Assembly (NCBI GenBank): GCA_018829185.1
Contig: JAHJUI010000001.1
Coordinates: 1-56,337, forward strand
Reading direction: 5' to 3'
DNA: 56,337 bases
Source: Nanobdellota archaeon
GTDB taxonomy: Archaea; Nanobdellota; Nanobdellia; SCGC-AAA011-G17; PNOQ01
In this document: in pieces, positions 8,338-17,524 of the stretch
How the letters are laid out: each line of letters opens with the position of its first letter
Numbering within the stretch: position 1 is the first letter of the stretch
Notes under the pieces: model-generated
Seen by the model: only the letters and a program-made list of their open reading frames with translations
Told to the model about the DNA's origin: nothing
The model's database searches: none
Program-made: the position numbers and the translations under genes

Positions 8338-10092
8338 CTAAGAATAATAATATTCTCCTTTACTTCTTTGCTCTTTATCTAATTGACTATCTCCTTTATT
8401 AATTCTAGGACGATTAGTATCTTTATCCTTACGATAAGTAATATCTAACATTTTCAAAACACGATTCATTCCTTCTCTTTTTGTACAAGGACCATAAACT
8501 TCACCATTTACAGAAGGAACACCCTCAAAAACTAACATTGAATCAGCAATATACTCAGTAAATTGAACATCATGATCAACAACAATTGCAGCTTTCTCTT
8601 TCTTAAGAATAAATTCTTTAATAACTTCTGCAACTTTTAATCTATCTTCAACATCAATAAAAGCAGAAGGTTCATCTAAAGCATATAGCTCTGCTTCATT
8701 CCCAAGACAAACAGCAATGTAAACTTTCTGTAATTCACCACCACTTAAACTTGAAATTTCAGAATCAATAACTTTCAACAAACCTAATTTCTCAAGAATA
8801 TTTTGTTTATACCAGCCAGTTTTATAATCTTTTGACTTTTCTAACCATTCCCTAACAGTTCCTTTCACAATTTCTGGATATTGTTCCTTATATGAAATTT
8901 TAATCTTATCAATTTTTCCAGTAGTTGGCTTTTCCAAACCAGCTAATAATTTTAAGAAAGTAGTTTTACCTAAACCATTAGCACCCATTACAGCCATTAC
9001 CTCAGCTTTGTGAACATTGCCTTTATTTGTTTTTAATTCAAAACCTTTAAACTTTTTTTCAAGTTCTGGAAATTCAAATAAGATTGCTGGTTCAGTAGTC
9101 TTGCCTTCAGGTGCTTTTGCAAAAACAATACCATAGTCTCTAAATCTAACATTATCATCTGGTAAAAATCCATCTAAATATTCATTAATACCTCTTCGAA
9201 CTCCCTTGCTTTGTGAAACAACACCATAACCAGCTTGTTTACCATAAAGAATTTGTATTTCATCAGAAATATAATCTAATGTAGCTAAATCATGTTCAAC
9301 AACCATAACAGCAGAATCTTTTGATAATTCTCTAATCAACTTTGCAACTTTTATTCTAGAAGTAACATCTAAGAAACTTGCAGGTTCATCAAAGAAATAA
9401 AAATCAGCTTTTTTAACCATTGCAGCAATAATAGCAACCTTTTGCATTTCTCCACCACTTAATTTACTTAAATGTCTATCCATTAAATGATCTAATTGTA
9501 ATTCTTTAACAAGTTTATTACTTTGTTTTCTTTCATCAATTTTTTCTAACAAATCTTTAACTTTTCCTTTGTAAAGTTTTGGCAATAATTCAATTCTTTG
9601 TGGTTTGTAAGAAACTTTTAATTTTCCATTATATAATTTTTTAAAATATTCATGCATAGCAGTTTTAGAAAAATGCTTGATTACTTTTTCTTTATTTCCT
9701 TCTTCAGAATAATCTCCTAAATTTGGAATTAAATTTCCAGATAATATCTCTAAAGCAGTGGATTTACCAATTCCATTTCTTCCAAGTAAGCCAACAACAG
9801 TTTTTTCTTTTGGAATAGGTAAACGAAATAACTCAAAATTATTTTTTCCAAATCTTTGGACTGGTTCTTCTTTTAACTTTTCTGGAAGATTAATAATTTG
9901 TATTGCTTGGAACGGACAGCGATTTTGGCAGATTCCACAACCATTACACAACATTTCATCAATAGCCGGTTTGTCTCTTTCTTGAGTAATACATTCTTTT
10001 CCAGTTCTATTTACCGGACAAACCCTCATACAAAGAAAGTTACCACAACTAATGGGATTACATTTCTGTTTGTTAATAATTGCTATTCTCAT
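8338..10092 (-). CDS. rli1: Ribosome recycling ATPase ABCE1 (Rli1)
   Basis: ABCE1 splits 70S ribosomes after termination together with aRF1/Pelota. The 584-residue protein has the full layout: an N-terminal domain with two [4Fe-4S] clusters (Cys 11, 16, 21, 25 and 49, 52, 55, 59), NBD1 with Walker A GRNGIGKST (about 104-112) and signature LSGGEMQK, a hinge, and NBD2 with GANGLGKTT and LSGGELQK. All catalytic motifs are present. The C-terminus has a short charged tail beyond the usual end. The start overlaps the upstream gene by ATGA, so the two are probably co-translated. Confidence 0.97.
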   Translation of the reverse strand: MRIAIINKQKCNPISCGNFLCMRVCPVNRTGKECITQERDKPAIDEMLCNGCGICQNRCPFQAIQIINLPEKLKEEPVQRFGKNNFELFRLPIPKEKTVVGLLGRNGIGKSTALEILSGNLIPNLGDYSEEGNKEKVIKHFSKTAMHEYFKKLYNGKLKVSYKPQRIELLPKLYKGKVKDLLEKIDERKQSNKLVKELQLDHLMDRHLSKLSGGEMQKVAIIAAMVKKADFYFFDEPASFLDVTSRIKVAKLIRELSKDSAVMVVEHDLATLDYISDEIQILYGKQAGYGVVSQSKGVRRGINEYLDGFLPDDNVRFRDYGIVFAKAPEGKTTEPAILFEFPELEKKFKGFELKTNKGNVHKAEVMAVMGANGLGKTTFLKLLAGLEKPTTGKIDKIKISYKEQYPEIVKGTVREWLEKSKDYKTGWYKQNILEKLGLLKVIDSEISSLSGGELQKVYIAVCLGNEAELYALDEPSAFIDVEDRLKVAEVIKEFILKKEKAAIVVDHDVQFTEYIADSMLVFEGVPSVNGEVYGPCTKREGMNRVLKMLDITYRKDKDTNRPRINKGDSQLDKEQRSKGEYYYS

Positions 10093-10490
10093 TTCTTTTT
10101 CATTACTCCCTGCTTAATTTTTTTAGCTTTAATAATTTCAAAATTTTCTCCAATAAACTTTCTAACACTTTTACTTATTTCTTTATCAACACACATTATT
10201 AAAAAAACCCTATTTTTTCCAAACACAATATCAATATCAAAATTTTTGTCCGAGAAATTATATCTTCTATCAACAAATTCAGAAAGTTTTCTTTTTATTC
10301 TTTTGTCTCTTTGGAACTTTTCATCATATTCTTCATATTCAACAAAATATTCTCCAGCATTACACCCTTCTACATAATCTAAAAGAGAAATTAATTTAAC
10401 CAACCTTAACAATATTGATTTTTCTTTCTTAAACTCAAAATGGCTATATTTTCCATTATTTCCAATTCCATAAATTATACCTTTTTTCAT
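10089..10490 (-). CDS. Hypothetical protein upstream of ABCE1
   Basis: A 133-residue basic, soluble protein of mixed helix and strand, not recognised. Its stop overlaps the ABCE1 start (ATGA), which implies translational coupling and shared expression; a role linked to translation or to the iron-sulfur state of ABCE1 would be speculation. Confidence 0.6.
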   Translation of the reverse strand: MKKGIIYGIGNNGKYSHFEFKKEKSILLRLVKLISLLDYVEGCNAGEYFVEYEEYDEKFQRDKRIKRKLSEFVDRRYNFSDKNFDIDIVFGKNRVFLIMCVDKEISKSVRKFIGENFEIIKAKKIKQGVMKKK

Positions 10491-10529
10491 AAAAAATAAA
10501 AGAAATTAGTTATTTAATAAGATTATGGT

Positions 10530-10880
10530 TCATATTTCACTTCTAGATATTTCAGGTATAGCTACAATTGCTCTTTCTTCCATTTCCCTTTTATTTGGAA
10601 TAGCTGAAAATAATTCAAAACCAACAAAGATAGTTCCATCTTGATATTTCTTACTAATTATTTTGGCTTTTTTAGCATATTTCATCATTTCTTTTGTTAT
10701 ATTAAAAACCTTAAGATTTTCACTTGCATTCAAAACTTCAATGCCAATAAAATCATTTCTATAAGAAATATCAACAACAAAACCCCCAATCATTATGTTT
10801 CCTTTTACTTTGCCATTTTTGTAAATAAACAAAATATCGTCTTTTTCATTATAACTTATTTTTGTAATTTTTCCTTCCAT
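10530..10880 (-). CDS. DUF2283 family protein
   Basis: A 116-residue protein whose N-terminal 60 residues match the DUF2283 pattern: YNEKDDILFIYKN, then GxIxxGGFVVDISYRNDFIGIEVLNAS. DUF2283 proteins are small and often encoded beside small toxin-like genes, where they may serve as partners. The start overlaps the 3' end of the upstream gene by 25 bases. Confidence 0.75.
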   Translation of the reverse strand: MEGKITKISYNEKDDILFIYKNGKVKGNIMIGGFVVDISYRNDFIGIEVLNASENLKVFNITKEMMKYAKKAKIISKKYQDGTIFVGFELFSAIPNKREMEERAIVAIPEISRSEI

Positions 10881-11221
10881 CTTTCAATCTCCTTGTCCCA
10901 ACTTCTCCACCTTTTAATAATAGTCAAGACATATAAACTTTTTGGTTTAAAAATCACTGGCAGAACAATAGTTTTATCAGAATCTTTTGATTCAAAATAA
11001 AGAACATATTTTTCTTCATTTCTAAACTTTTGCTTCTCTTTTGTAGCAAATTTTAAATTTTCTGGATTTAACAAATTTGTTTCTACTTCATTAAATGAAA
11101 CACCCCGCCTAACTGAATTTAACGTACAATGGTTATCTTTTTCATTATATTCTATCTGAGATTTATTATATTTCTTTAATTTATTTTTAATTATCTCTAA
11201 ATCATTGCCATCTACTAACAT
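10856..11221 (-). CDS. Small toxin-like protein paired with DUF2283
   Basis: A 121-residue basic protein with a central pattern FNEVETNLLNPENLKF...YVLYFESK...VLPVIFKPKSLYVLTII that resembles the DUF4258/BrnT/RelE-like fold of small ribonuclease toxins (expected family pattern, not searched). The pairing with an overlapping downstream DUF2283 gene fits a toxin-antitoxin arrangement. Catalytic residues cannot be assigned from sequence alone. Confidence 0.5.
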   Translation of the reverse strand: MLVDGNDLEIIKNKLKKYNKSQIEYNEKDNHCTLNSVRRGVSFNEVETNLLNPENLKFATKEKQKFRNEEKYVLYFESKDSDKTIVLPVIFKPKSLYVLTIIKRWRSWDKEIERWKEKLQK

Positions 11222-11287
11222 GAAAGTGTAAAAACTTATTACTTTATAAATTTTATTGGTGTACTTGTCACAGTGGCAGAAATCTTT

Positions 11288-11539
11288 CTAAGCTCTGCGA
11301 TAAGCTTCTCTACCCCTTTCAAAGAAAGTTCTTTCTTCAGTTCCTTCTTCTGGTTGAGGAATCCTTTCTAATTTCATAGCCAAAGCAGAAACAATACTTC
11401 TCGAGTGTGGAAAGGAAATTCCTCCATCAAAATCAAGCCTTACTCTTTCAGAATCCATAGCATCAAGAATGCTTTCAGTTGTGTAACCATTTTCATAAAC
11501 AGCCCTAAACTCTTTTGGAATGTCGTTAGGTATATCCAT
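11288..11539 (-). CDS. Hypothetical acidic protein
   Basis: An 83-residue acidic protein, not recognised. It has no membrane segment; helices are likely in the C-terminal half (SIVSALAMKLERI, then RTFFERGREAYRRA). It sits between the DUF2283 pair and the NUDIX gene on the same strand. Confidence 0.5.
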   Translation of the reverse strand: MDIPNDIPKEFRAVYENGYTTESILDAMDSERVRLDFDGGISFPHSRSIVSALAMKLERIPQPEEGTEERTFFERGREAYRRA

Positions 11540-11563
11540 TTCAAAAAAGAGAGTAAATAAAAC

Positions 11564-11950
11564 TTAATAAATCTTTCTTTCTTCTTTAAGCTTTTCAATA
11601 ACTTTTCTATATTCAAAACCAAGATCTAATTTAATTGCTTCTTCATATGAAAACCAACCAGAATCAGATATTTCTTTTTCATCTAACTTAATATTACCTT
11701 TAAAATCACCTAAAAATGTATATATAGGAATTTTAAAATAAGACATTGTAAAAAATAATTCTTTTTCTTTAAAATCAAGATTTACTTCTTCTTTAACTTC
11801 CCTTCTTAATGTTTGTTCTTTACTTTCTCCAAATTCATTAGTACCACCTGGACAAACCCAAGTATTAGGACAAAGAACTTCAGAGCTTACTCTTTTAACT
11901 AAAAATATTTTCTTATCTTTTAATATTATGCCTGCGCTTACAAAAACCAT
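11564..11950 (-). CDS. NUDIX hydrolase
   Basis: A 128-residue NUDIX pyrophosphohydrolase, which cleaves nucleoside diphosphates linked to another group. The NUDIX box GxxxxxExxxxxxxREVxEE is clear at about residues 39-61 (G-G-T-N-E-F-G-E ... REVKEE). I take the ATG at 11950 (MVFVSAG), because the longer frame runs through the divergent promoter and has no family-like sequence before it. Substrate is unknown. Confidence 0.88.
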   Translation of the reverse strand: MVFVSAGIILKDKKIFLVKRVSSEVLCPNTWVCPGGTNEFGESKEQTLRREVKEEVNLDFKEKELFFTMSYFKIPIYTFLGDFKGNIKLDEKEISDSGWFSYEEAIKLDLGFEYRKVIEKLKEERKIY

Positions 11951-12021
11951 AAACTTTAGAAAAATAACTGTTTTATAAGCTTTTTCAAAAAGTTTAAATA
12001 TAACTTGTGATTCCCATCCGC

Positions 12022-12527
12022 ATGGCATACACAATAGAGCATTGCAGCAGTGAAGATTTACTTGATGAAGTTTACGAAAATATTGTACACATTGCAGAAA
12101 GTGGAGGAAGGTTGGATATCGACACATTCGCAGATCCATACAAATTTGAAGAAGGAGAGCGAAAGATTGCATGGTCCTTTGCTGAAGAAAATTATGGTGC
12201 CTTAACAAATGCCAATCAAATAGCTAAGAGAGAACTTCACCCGAAATATTTAACAGCAGGAAAAAGAAGGGCTGCAGGAATTGGTTGTTTAATCGGCGCA
12301 GCATTAGGATATGCCGCAGGTAGATTGCTTGGTGGAAATGGTGCAGTACTCGGCGGGTTTGGAGCCTTGTTTGGGGTGTGGCAATCGCCCCAGCAATAGA
12401 AGTCCAAACCGAGAACATTACAAGTAGGATAATAAGAAAAAAAGGCCTTGAAGAATTCTTTGAAGGAATGTTTGATTTTGAAGCAAGCAGGAAAAATGCA
12501 CTTGCAAAACTAAAAACTCCAGAATAA
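12022..12527 (+). pseudogene. Glycine-zipper protein gene with frameshift
   Basis: From the ATG at 12022 the frame runs to a TAG at 12397-12399. A coherent continuation (VAIAPAIEVQTEN, then IRKKGLEEFFEGMF to a TAA at 12525) lies in the -1 frame, starting near 12370. Joined, this gives about 168 residues: a soluble acidic N-terminal half, a Gly/Ala-rich zipper segment (about 95-130) able to enter membranes, and a charged C-terminal helix. A TATA box (TTTAAATATA, about 11992-12001) suits a leaderless start at 12022. The shift could be a real lesion, a sequencing error, or programmed. Confidence 0.6.
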
Positions 12528-12696
12528 TTTCTTTATTTTTCAAATAAAAAACATTAATCTATATTCTGCAGTATATATTTGTCACAGTTTGATAGTTAAA
12601 CAATATAGTTACTGTATTACAATTATGTTTATAAATCTTTTACGTCTTGCTTTTTACATACTTAATAGTTAAAACACTTTAGGGGGGTGTTATCAA

Positions 12697-15600
12697 ATGA
12701 ATAAACAAGGTAAAAGAAATATAACTATTTCTATTTTTGTTATAATGATTGCAGCATTGTTTGTAATAGGAACAGATGCTAGTGGTTTAGTATTAGGAGA
12801 GAGAGGAGATGGAATCATTCCTGATGGAGGAGATTTTTGCCCACCAGGAGATTGTTGTACAGCCAGTGGCGGATTGGGATGTAATGATCCTGAATGCACA
12901 GATATAGTTTGCGCTATAGATTCTTGGTGCTGTGATGTTGCATGGGATGATATATGTGCTGATGAGGCAATACAATATTGTGCAATATGTGGAGGATCTT
13001 TTTGTGGAGATGGAATAATAAACGGAGACGAAGAATGCGATGGAGATGATTTCGGCGGACTAGATTGTTCCGATGTTGGAGAATATATTTATGGTGATTT
13101 AATCTGTAATGAATTCTGCGAATTTGACACATCAGAATGTGATTATGATGATAATAACCCAAGTGTAAGGATTATACAACCAAATCAACCAACTTATTAT
13201 CAAGGAGAAGTTTATGTACTTTCTGAAGTTACAGATGTACACCCTGGTTCTGGAATAAAAAATGTTACAGTTCAGTTTGCAGAAGATGGTAATTGGTGGA
13301 CAGAATTTTTCGGAATGGATAATAATCCACTTAGTTCTCCTTATTGGGAATATTATTGGCCCTCCTTAGATGATACATGTACACAATATGCAACTGCTTA
13401 TGTTTTAGCTGAAGATTATGCTGGAAACACAGATAATGATGTTGCAACCTTTGGAATAGACAACCAAGACCCTGTAACTACAAAACATGTTTCAGAACCA
13501 AATGAACCTTTTGGGGATGGAAATTATTATGTAACACCAGATACTGAATTTTCATTTACAGCACAAGATATTTGGGAAGATTGTGGTTCGGGTGTTGATG
13601 AAACATATTATAGTGTTAATGAAGGAGATTTCCAAGTATATACAGGACCATTTTCATTACAACCTGGTTGCGGTCAAACTATAGAATATTATAGTGTAGA
13701 TAATGTGGGTAATGTAGAAGACACACATTTAGAAGTAGACCATGTAGATGACTTACCACCAATAACTAATAAAACTTTTGATGGTCCAACATATGGTGAA
13801 AATGACTACTACCTAACTAAAGGTACATTAGTAATCTTATCTGCTGAAGATCAAAGCCCAGATGGAAATAGTTGTCCGGTGGGAGTAGATTATATTTACT
13901 ACGAAATTTGGTGGGATAGTGATGAAGATGGAATAGTTGATACAATGGTTGATAAACAATATGTTTATGATGACCATGTTGAATTTCATTTCCAAGAAGA
14001 TTGCATACATGAAATAAGATGGTATGCTGTAGATTTGCTTGGGAATGTTGAAACAATGCACTATCAAGAACACAAGGTTGATACTGAAGGTCCGATATTA
14101 ACTAAAGAATTGATTGGAACACAAATTCCAGATGAAGGATTTACTTGGATAACCCAAGACACTGAAATTCACCTTGAAGCAGTTGACCCAGGTTATTGTG
14201 CAGTTGACGATGTTACAATTTATTGTATGTACACTGTAGACGATGGAGATCCAATTGAATTTGTTTACGATATACCATTTACATTTGGTGAAGATTCTGT
14301 ACATTATTTAGAATGTTGGGCAGAAGATGCTTTAGGAAATGTTGGTAATGTCATAGAAGAAATAGACAAAGTAGACTCAACAGCACCAGTAACTACTAAA
14401 ACATTTGATGGAATTACTTTTGATAGTGATTATTGGTTAAGACAAGATACATGGATTTGTTTAGATGCAGAAGATGGTGGAGATATTTGCCATATCGGAG
14501 TATATGAAACATATTATAGATATAGAGTTGATGAAACAACATGGACAGATTGGATTATTTATGACGATTGCTTCCAATTTGATGAAGATTCTATGCATGA
14601 AATAGAATTTTATTCAGAAGATTTATTAGGAAATGAAGAAACCGTAACCTACCAAGTTCATGAAGTTGATACAGTGCCACCAACAATTGTAAAATGGGTA
14701 AATGATGAAGGATATCATCAAAGTGGAGAAGATATAACTGTTTGTGCAAACATAACAGATCTAAAAGGAACTTTAGACCCAGAAGTATTTGAACCTGGTG
14801 TCGGAGTTAATCCAGAAACAGTTATGGCTTACTTTGAAGGAGAAAATCCATTAGACCCAATTGAATTAGAAAGGATTGGACTAACAGATACTTATTGTGC
14901 GACTTTCCAACTATACGAATGCGGAGAATGGGAAGTATTTGTAGAAGCTGAAGATTGGCTAGAAAATTATGCATATGAAAATGGTGCTACTATTGTAATA
15001 GATGATGTACCGCCATTTCCAGAAGTATTAATACCTCACGCAGGTGATTGGTACCATGATGGAGAAGTTTTCTCTGTTTATGCACCAGTGTTTGATTTTG
15101 GTGGGGATGAACTATTCTGTCCACCATGGGATTGCCCAGATTGCCCTGCAAGTGGGGTAGATTATTGTACTTTCTATGCAATTGACTACGACTTTGAAGG
15201 AATTGATCCAGAGGACATACAAAATATTTGGGATTTAATAGAAGAACTAATAGATATGGGTTACCAAGTACCAGTTCAAGAATTAGGAACTGTTCCTGCC
15301 GTAGATAATATTTGTTCTGGTTATTTACAAATTCCATACGAAAGCGGGCTGACAGATGCTGTATTCCTTGCAGTTGATGCAGTTGATAATGCAGGAAATA
15401 TGTACTCATGGCTAGCATTAAATCCATGGTTAAGCCCAATAACAATGAACATAGACAATGAAGGACCACAAGTAATTATAACAGATATAGATGGTTTGTC
15501 TCAACCAGTAACAAGTGAAGATTTTATAACAGTAAAAGCAGACATAGAAGAATTTGAATCTCAACCAGATGATTGTATGGGAGAAATTTACAAATATGTT

Positions 15601-16332
15601 GAAATGGAAGACAGAGGTTATGAACTAGTTGATACTGGAATGGTTCTTGACGGAAATGTTATTGGTTATGAGTGTACAATAGCTGATGAGATTCCAACAT
15701 ATGTAGACTCAGAACTTGTAGAAAGTGGAGAATACCAACTTAGGGTTGTTGTTTGGGATAATGAACAAAACACAGGTTATGGCACAACTGGTTTTATTAT
15801 AGACAACGATAGACCATACATGGGAGTAATCAGCCCAGAATATGAAGGGGTTTACGAAGATATGATTGTGCCTATTGCATTGTATCTAGATGACGAACAT
15901 ATAGGAATCGATGATGAGACTGTGTTAGCAAGAATACATGAAATTGGTTGGTTTGGAATGGACTTTTGTTTCGGCGGTTGTGAAGAAACAGGATGGATTC
16001 CCCTAAACAACTTGGGAGACGGAATCTATGGTATAGAACTAGACTTAACTGATTACGGAATGACTGGAGACGTAGAATACAACTTTGACGCAATTGCATG
16101 TGACTATTTGTACATTCCAAGTAACGATCCATCAGACCCATTAGGAATTGATATGGAGATGGATAGAAACAACATACACTGCAGGCAAATAAGAAGACAT
16201 CACGCAGAAGAAGAAGAACCAATCTGTGGAGACGGAATAGTCAACGGTGGAGAAGAATGTGAAGACAGTGGAGACTGCAATGTTGAAGGATATTGCATGG
16301 AAGACTGTACATGCTATTATGGACCAGTGTAG
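12697..16332 (+). CDS. Giant secreted Cys-rich repeat surface protein
   Basis: A 1211-residue, strongly acidic protein with a signal peptide (about 8-26) and no C-terminal membrane helix. After the signal comes a Cys-rich region (about 45-150) with the DUF4215-like motif CGDGIINGDEECD; the same motif (CGDGIVNGGEECE) closes the protein near 1180-1211. Between them are about seven to nine repeats of roughly 80-100 residues, each with a pattern like TTKxFDG...Y(W/Y)L...T.I.L.AED...YY...D...HEI.(W/F)Y(A/S)xDLLGNxE, typical of Ig-like cell-surface repeats. It probably builds or coats the cell surface and may bind Ca2+ or sugars (inference). AGGGGGGTG upstream is a strong ribosome site. The next gene may supply a membrane anchor. 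Confidence 0.85.
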   Translation: MNKQGKRNITISIFVIMIAALFVIGTDASGLVLGERGDGIIPDGGDFCPPGDCCTASGGLGCNDPECTDIVCAIDSWCCDVAWDDICADEAIQYCAICGGSFCGDGIINGDEECDGDDFGGLDCSDVGEYIYGDLICNEFCEFDTSECDYDDNNPSVRIIQPNQPTYYQGEVYVLSEVTDVHPGSGIKNVTVQFAEDGNWWTEFFGMDNNPLSSPYWEYYWPSLDDTCTQYATAYVLAEDYAGNTDNDVATFGIDNQDPVTTKHVSEPNEPFGDGNYYVTPDTEFSFTAQDIWEDCGSGVDETYYSVNEGDFQVYTGPFSLQPGCGQTIEYYSVDNVGNVEDTHLEVDHVDDLPPITNKTFDGPTYGENDYYLTKGTLVILSAEDQSPDGNSCPVGVDYIYYEIWWDSDEDGIVDTMVDKQYVYDDHVEFHFQEDCIHEIRWYAVDLLGNVETMHYQEHKVDTEGPILTKELIGTQIPDEGFTWITQDTEIHLEAVDPGYCAVDDVTIYCMYTVDDGDPIEFVYDIPFTFGEDSVHYLECWAEDALGNVGNVIEEIDKVDSTAPVTTKTFDGITFDSDYWLRQDTWICLDAEDGGDICHIGVYETYYRYRVDETTWTDWIIYDDCFQFDEDSMHEIEFYSEDLLGNEETVTYQVHEVDTVPPTIVKWVNDEGYHQSGEDITVCANITDLKGTLDPEVFEPGVGVNPETVMAYFEGENPLDPIELERIGLTDTYCATFQLYECGEWEVFVEAEDWLENYAYENGATIVIDDVPPFPEVLIPHAGDWYHDGEVFSVYAPVFDFGGDELFCPPWDCPDCPASGVDYCTFYAIDYDFEGIDPEDIQNIWDLIEELIDMGYQVPVQELGTVPAVDNICSGYLQIPYESGLTDAVFLAVDAVDNAGNMYSWLALNPWLSPITMNIDNEGPQVIITDIDGLSQPVTSEDFITVKADIEEFESQPDDCMGEIYKYVEMEDRGYELVDTGMVLDGNVIGYECTIADEIPTYVDSELVESGEYQLRVVVWDNEQNTGYGTTGFIIDNDRPYMGVISPEYEGVYEDMIVPIALYLDDEHIGIDDETVLARIHEIGWFGMDFCFGGCEETGWIPLNNLGDGIYGIELDLTDYGMTGDVEYNFDAIACDYLYIPSNDPSDPLGIDMEMDRNNIHCRQIRRHHAEEEEPICGDGIVNGGEECEDSGDCNVEGYCMEDCTCYYGPV

Positions 16333-16347
16333 GAGAAACAATAAAAA

Positions 16348-16800
16348 ATGAAAAAAATAATATTGTTCATGGTGTTGTTCATGCTTTTTATTAGCATGGC
16401 ATCTGCCGGACGATGGCCATTAATAGGAGGTTCAGGCCCAGGAAGTTCTGGAGACAATAACAATAATAACCAAGACACAGGTGGAGGAAATCCGGGCGGA
16501 AATCCAGGTGGTTCAACTCCAACTGCAACAACAGTCACTGAAATAGAAGAAGAAACAGAAACAACAGAAAACACAGAAGACGAAAACACAGAAACCTTTG
16601 CAGATAACAATGAAGGAACAACAGAATCACAAGGTAATTGGTTTACAAACCTAATTACAGGTGCAGCTATTGGTGGTGGTGAAAACGCAGCATGGACAAT
16701 AGGAATATTAGCTCTGATAATCATAGCAGCGTTTTTAATATACACAGTATTCTTCAAGAAGAAAAAACCTGTAGCAAAACCATTTGAAACAAAAAAATAA
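16348..16800 (+). CDS. Surface protein with C-terminal ITGAAI membrane anchor
   Basis: A 150-residue protein: signal peptide (1-20), a Gly/Asn/Pro-rich then Thr/Glu-rich low-complexity stalk, the motif NLITGAAIGGG (about 110), a single C-terminal membrane helix (about 122-141) and a Lys tail. It starts 15 bases after the giant surface protein and is surely co-transcribed. The stalk is likely glycosylated. The ITGAAI plus helix plus basic tail is repeated in the protein at 34119-35696. Confidence 0.75.
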   Translation: MKKIILFMVLFMLFISMASAGRWPLIGGSGPGSSGDNNNNNQDTGGGNPGGNPGGSTPTATTVTEIEEETETTENTEDENTETFADNNEGTTESQGNWFTNLITGAAIGGGENAAWTIGILALIIIAAFLIYTVFFKKKKPVAKPFETKK

Positions 16801-16815
16801 TTTTTTTTCTTTTTA
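16801..16815 (+). terminator. Poly-T terminator
   Basis: T8CT5 directly after the stop codon, the usual archaeal U-rich termination signal. Confidence 0.5.
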
Positions 16816-16831
16816 TTAAAATAACAAAAAA

Positions 16832-17428
16832 ATGAAAAAAATATACTTAATATTCATAATAACTGTACTTCTTACAAATTTAATAGCAGCAAGCGAATGT
16901 TGTCCAGATTGTGAAACAAGTGTTAAAGTAACTGCAAAAATGCAAGAATTAGAAGTTTCGCATGATCACTCAGTATTATTAATCTATGGAAGAATAAAAA
17001 ACAAAGAATGTGCAGTAGCAGAAAATGTTTTCTTAAAATTAAATTATAAACCAAATGATTATGAAATGGGTCCAGAAATAACAGTTTTTCCTTTTGAAAT
17101 CCTTCCAATGGGTTATTTAATGCCATATGGATCAAGACCTTACTTTTTCATAGTTGAATTGGATCATTATTTCCCTTACGGTCCAGTAGAGCCTGGAGAT
17201 TCAATGGAAACTAAATTCTATGTATCAGCACACGGATCAAACTTCAATAAAGTAAAATCAAAAGTTATGAGTTTCATCCCAAAAGAAGAAGATACCCCCA
17301 TTGAAATAGAAGAAGAAATAATAGAAAAAGAACCTATTGAAGAAGAAACTAAAGAACCAATAAAAGAAACACCAATAAGCAAAACAATCGAAAAAGTAGA
17401 CTTAAACAAAGTAAAATTATTTAATTAA
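16832..17428 (+). CDS. Secreted protein of surface-protein locus
   Basis: A 198-residue exported protein: signal peptide (about 1-19), a CCPxC cluster right after it, an Ig-like beta domain (about 25-145, with repeated PFEILPMGYLMPYGSRPYF-type strands) and a Glu/Lys-rich C-terminal tail. No membrane helix at the end. It resembles the CARDB/extracellular beta-sandwich type of domain, but I do not assign a family. Poly-T follows at 17429-17443. Confidence 0.65.
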   Translation: MKKIYLIFIITVLLTNLIAASECCPDCETSVKVTAKMQELEVSHDHSVLLIYGRIKNKECAVAENVFLKLNYKPNDYEMGPEITVFPFEILPMGYLMPYGSRPYFFIVELDHYFPYGPVEPGDSMETKFYVSAHGSNFNKVKSKVMSFIPKEEDTPIEIEEEIIEKEPIEEETKEPIKETPISKTIEKVDLNKVKLFN

Positions 17429-17443
17429 TTTTTTTCTCTTTTT
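17429..17443 (+). terminator. Poly-T terminator
   Basis: A T-rich run (TTTTTTTCTCTTTTT) right after the stop of the secreted protein ends the surface-protein locus before the AbiE promoter. Confidence 0.45.
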
Positions 17444-17467
17444 AAAATAAATTATGAAACAGAAACC

Positions 17468-17507
17468 TTTAAATATCCATAACATCTAAATCTTAAATAT
17501 TAAGATT
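17468..17507 (+). promoter_or_regulatory. abiE promoter with palindromic operator
   Basis: A TATA box TTTAAATA (17468-17475) is followed at the expected transcription start by a perfect palindrome, AATCTTAA-ATA-TTAAGATT (17489-17507). AbiEi antitoxins are known to repress their own operon by binding inverted repeats, so this is the likely operator. Confidence 0.65.
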
Positions 17508-17524
17508 CACGTGTTAAGGGAAAA

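Noticed and set aside
11950-12208. N-terminal extension of the NUDIX frame
   Set aside because: It runs through the divergent promoter and the antisense of the neighbouring gene and has no NUDIX-like sequence before MVFVSAG.
13000-16300. Many minus-strand frames of 60-160 codons opposite the giant surface protein
   Set aside because: They are shadows: His/Leu-rich composition with no ribosome sites, while the plus frame has signal peptide and repeats.
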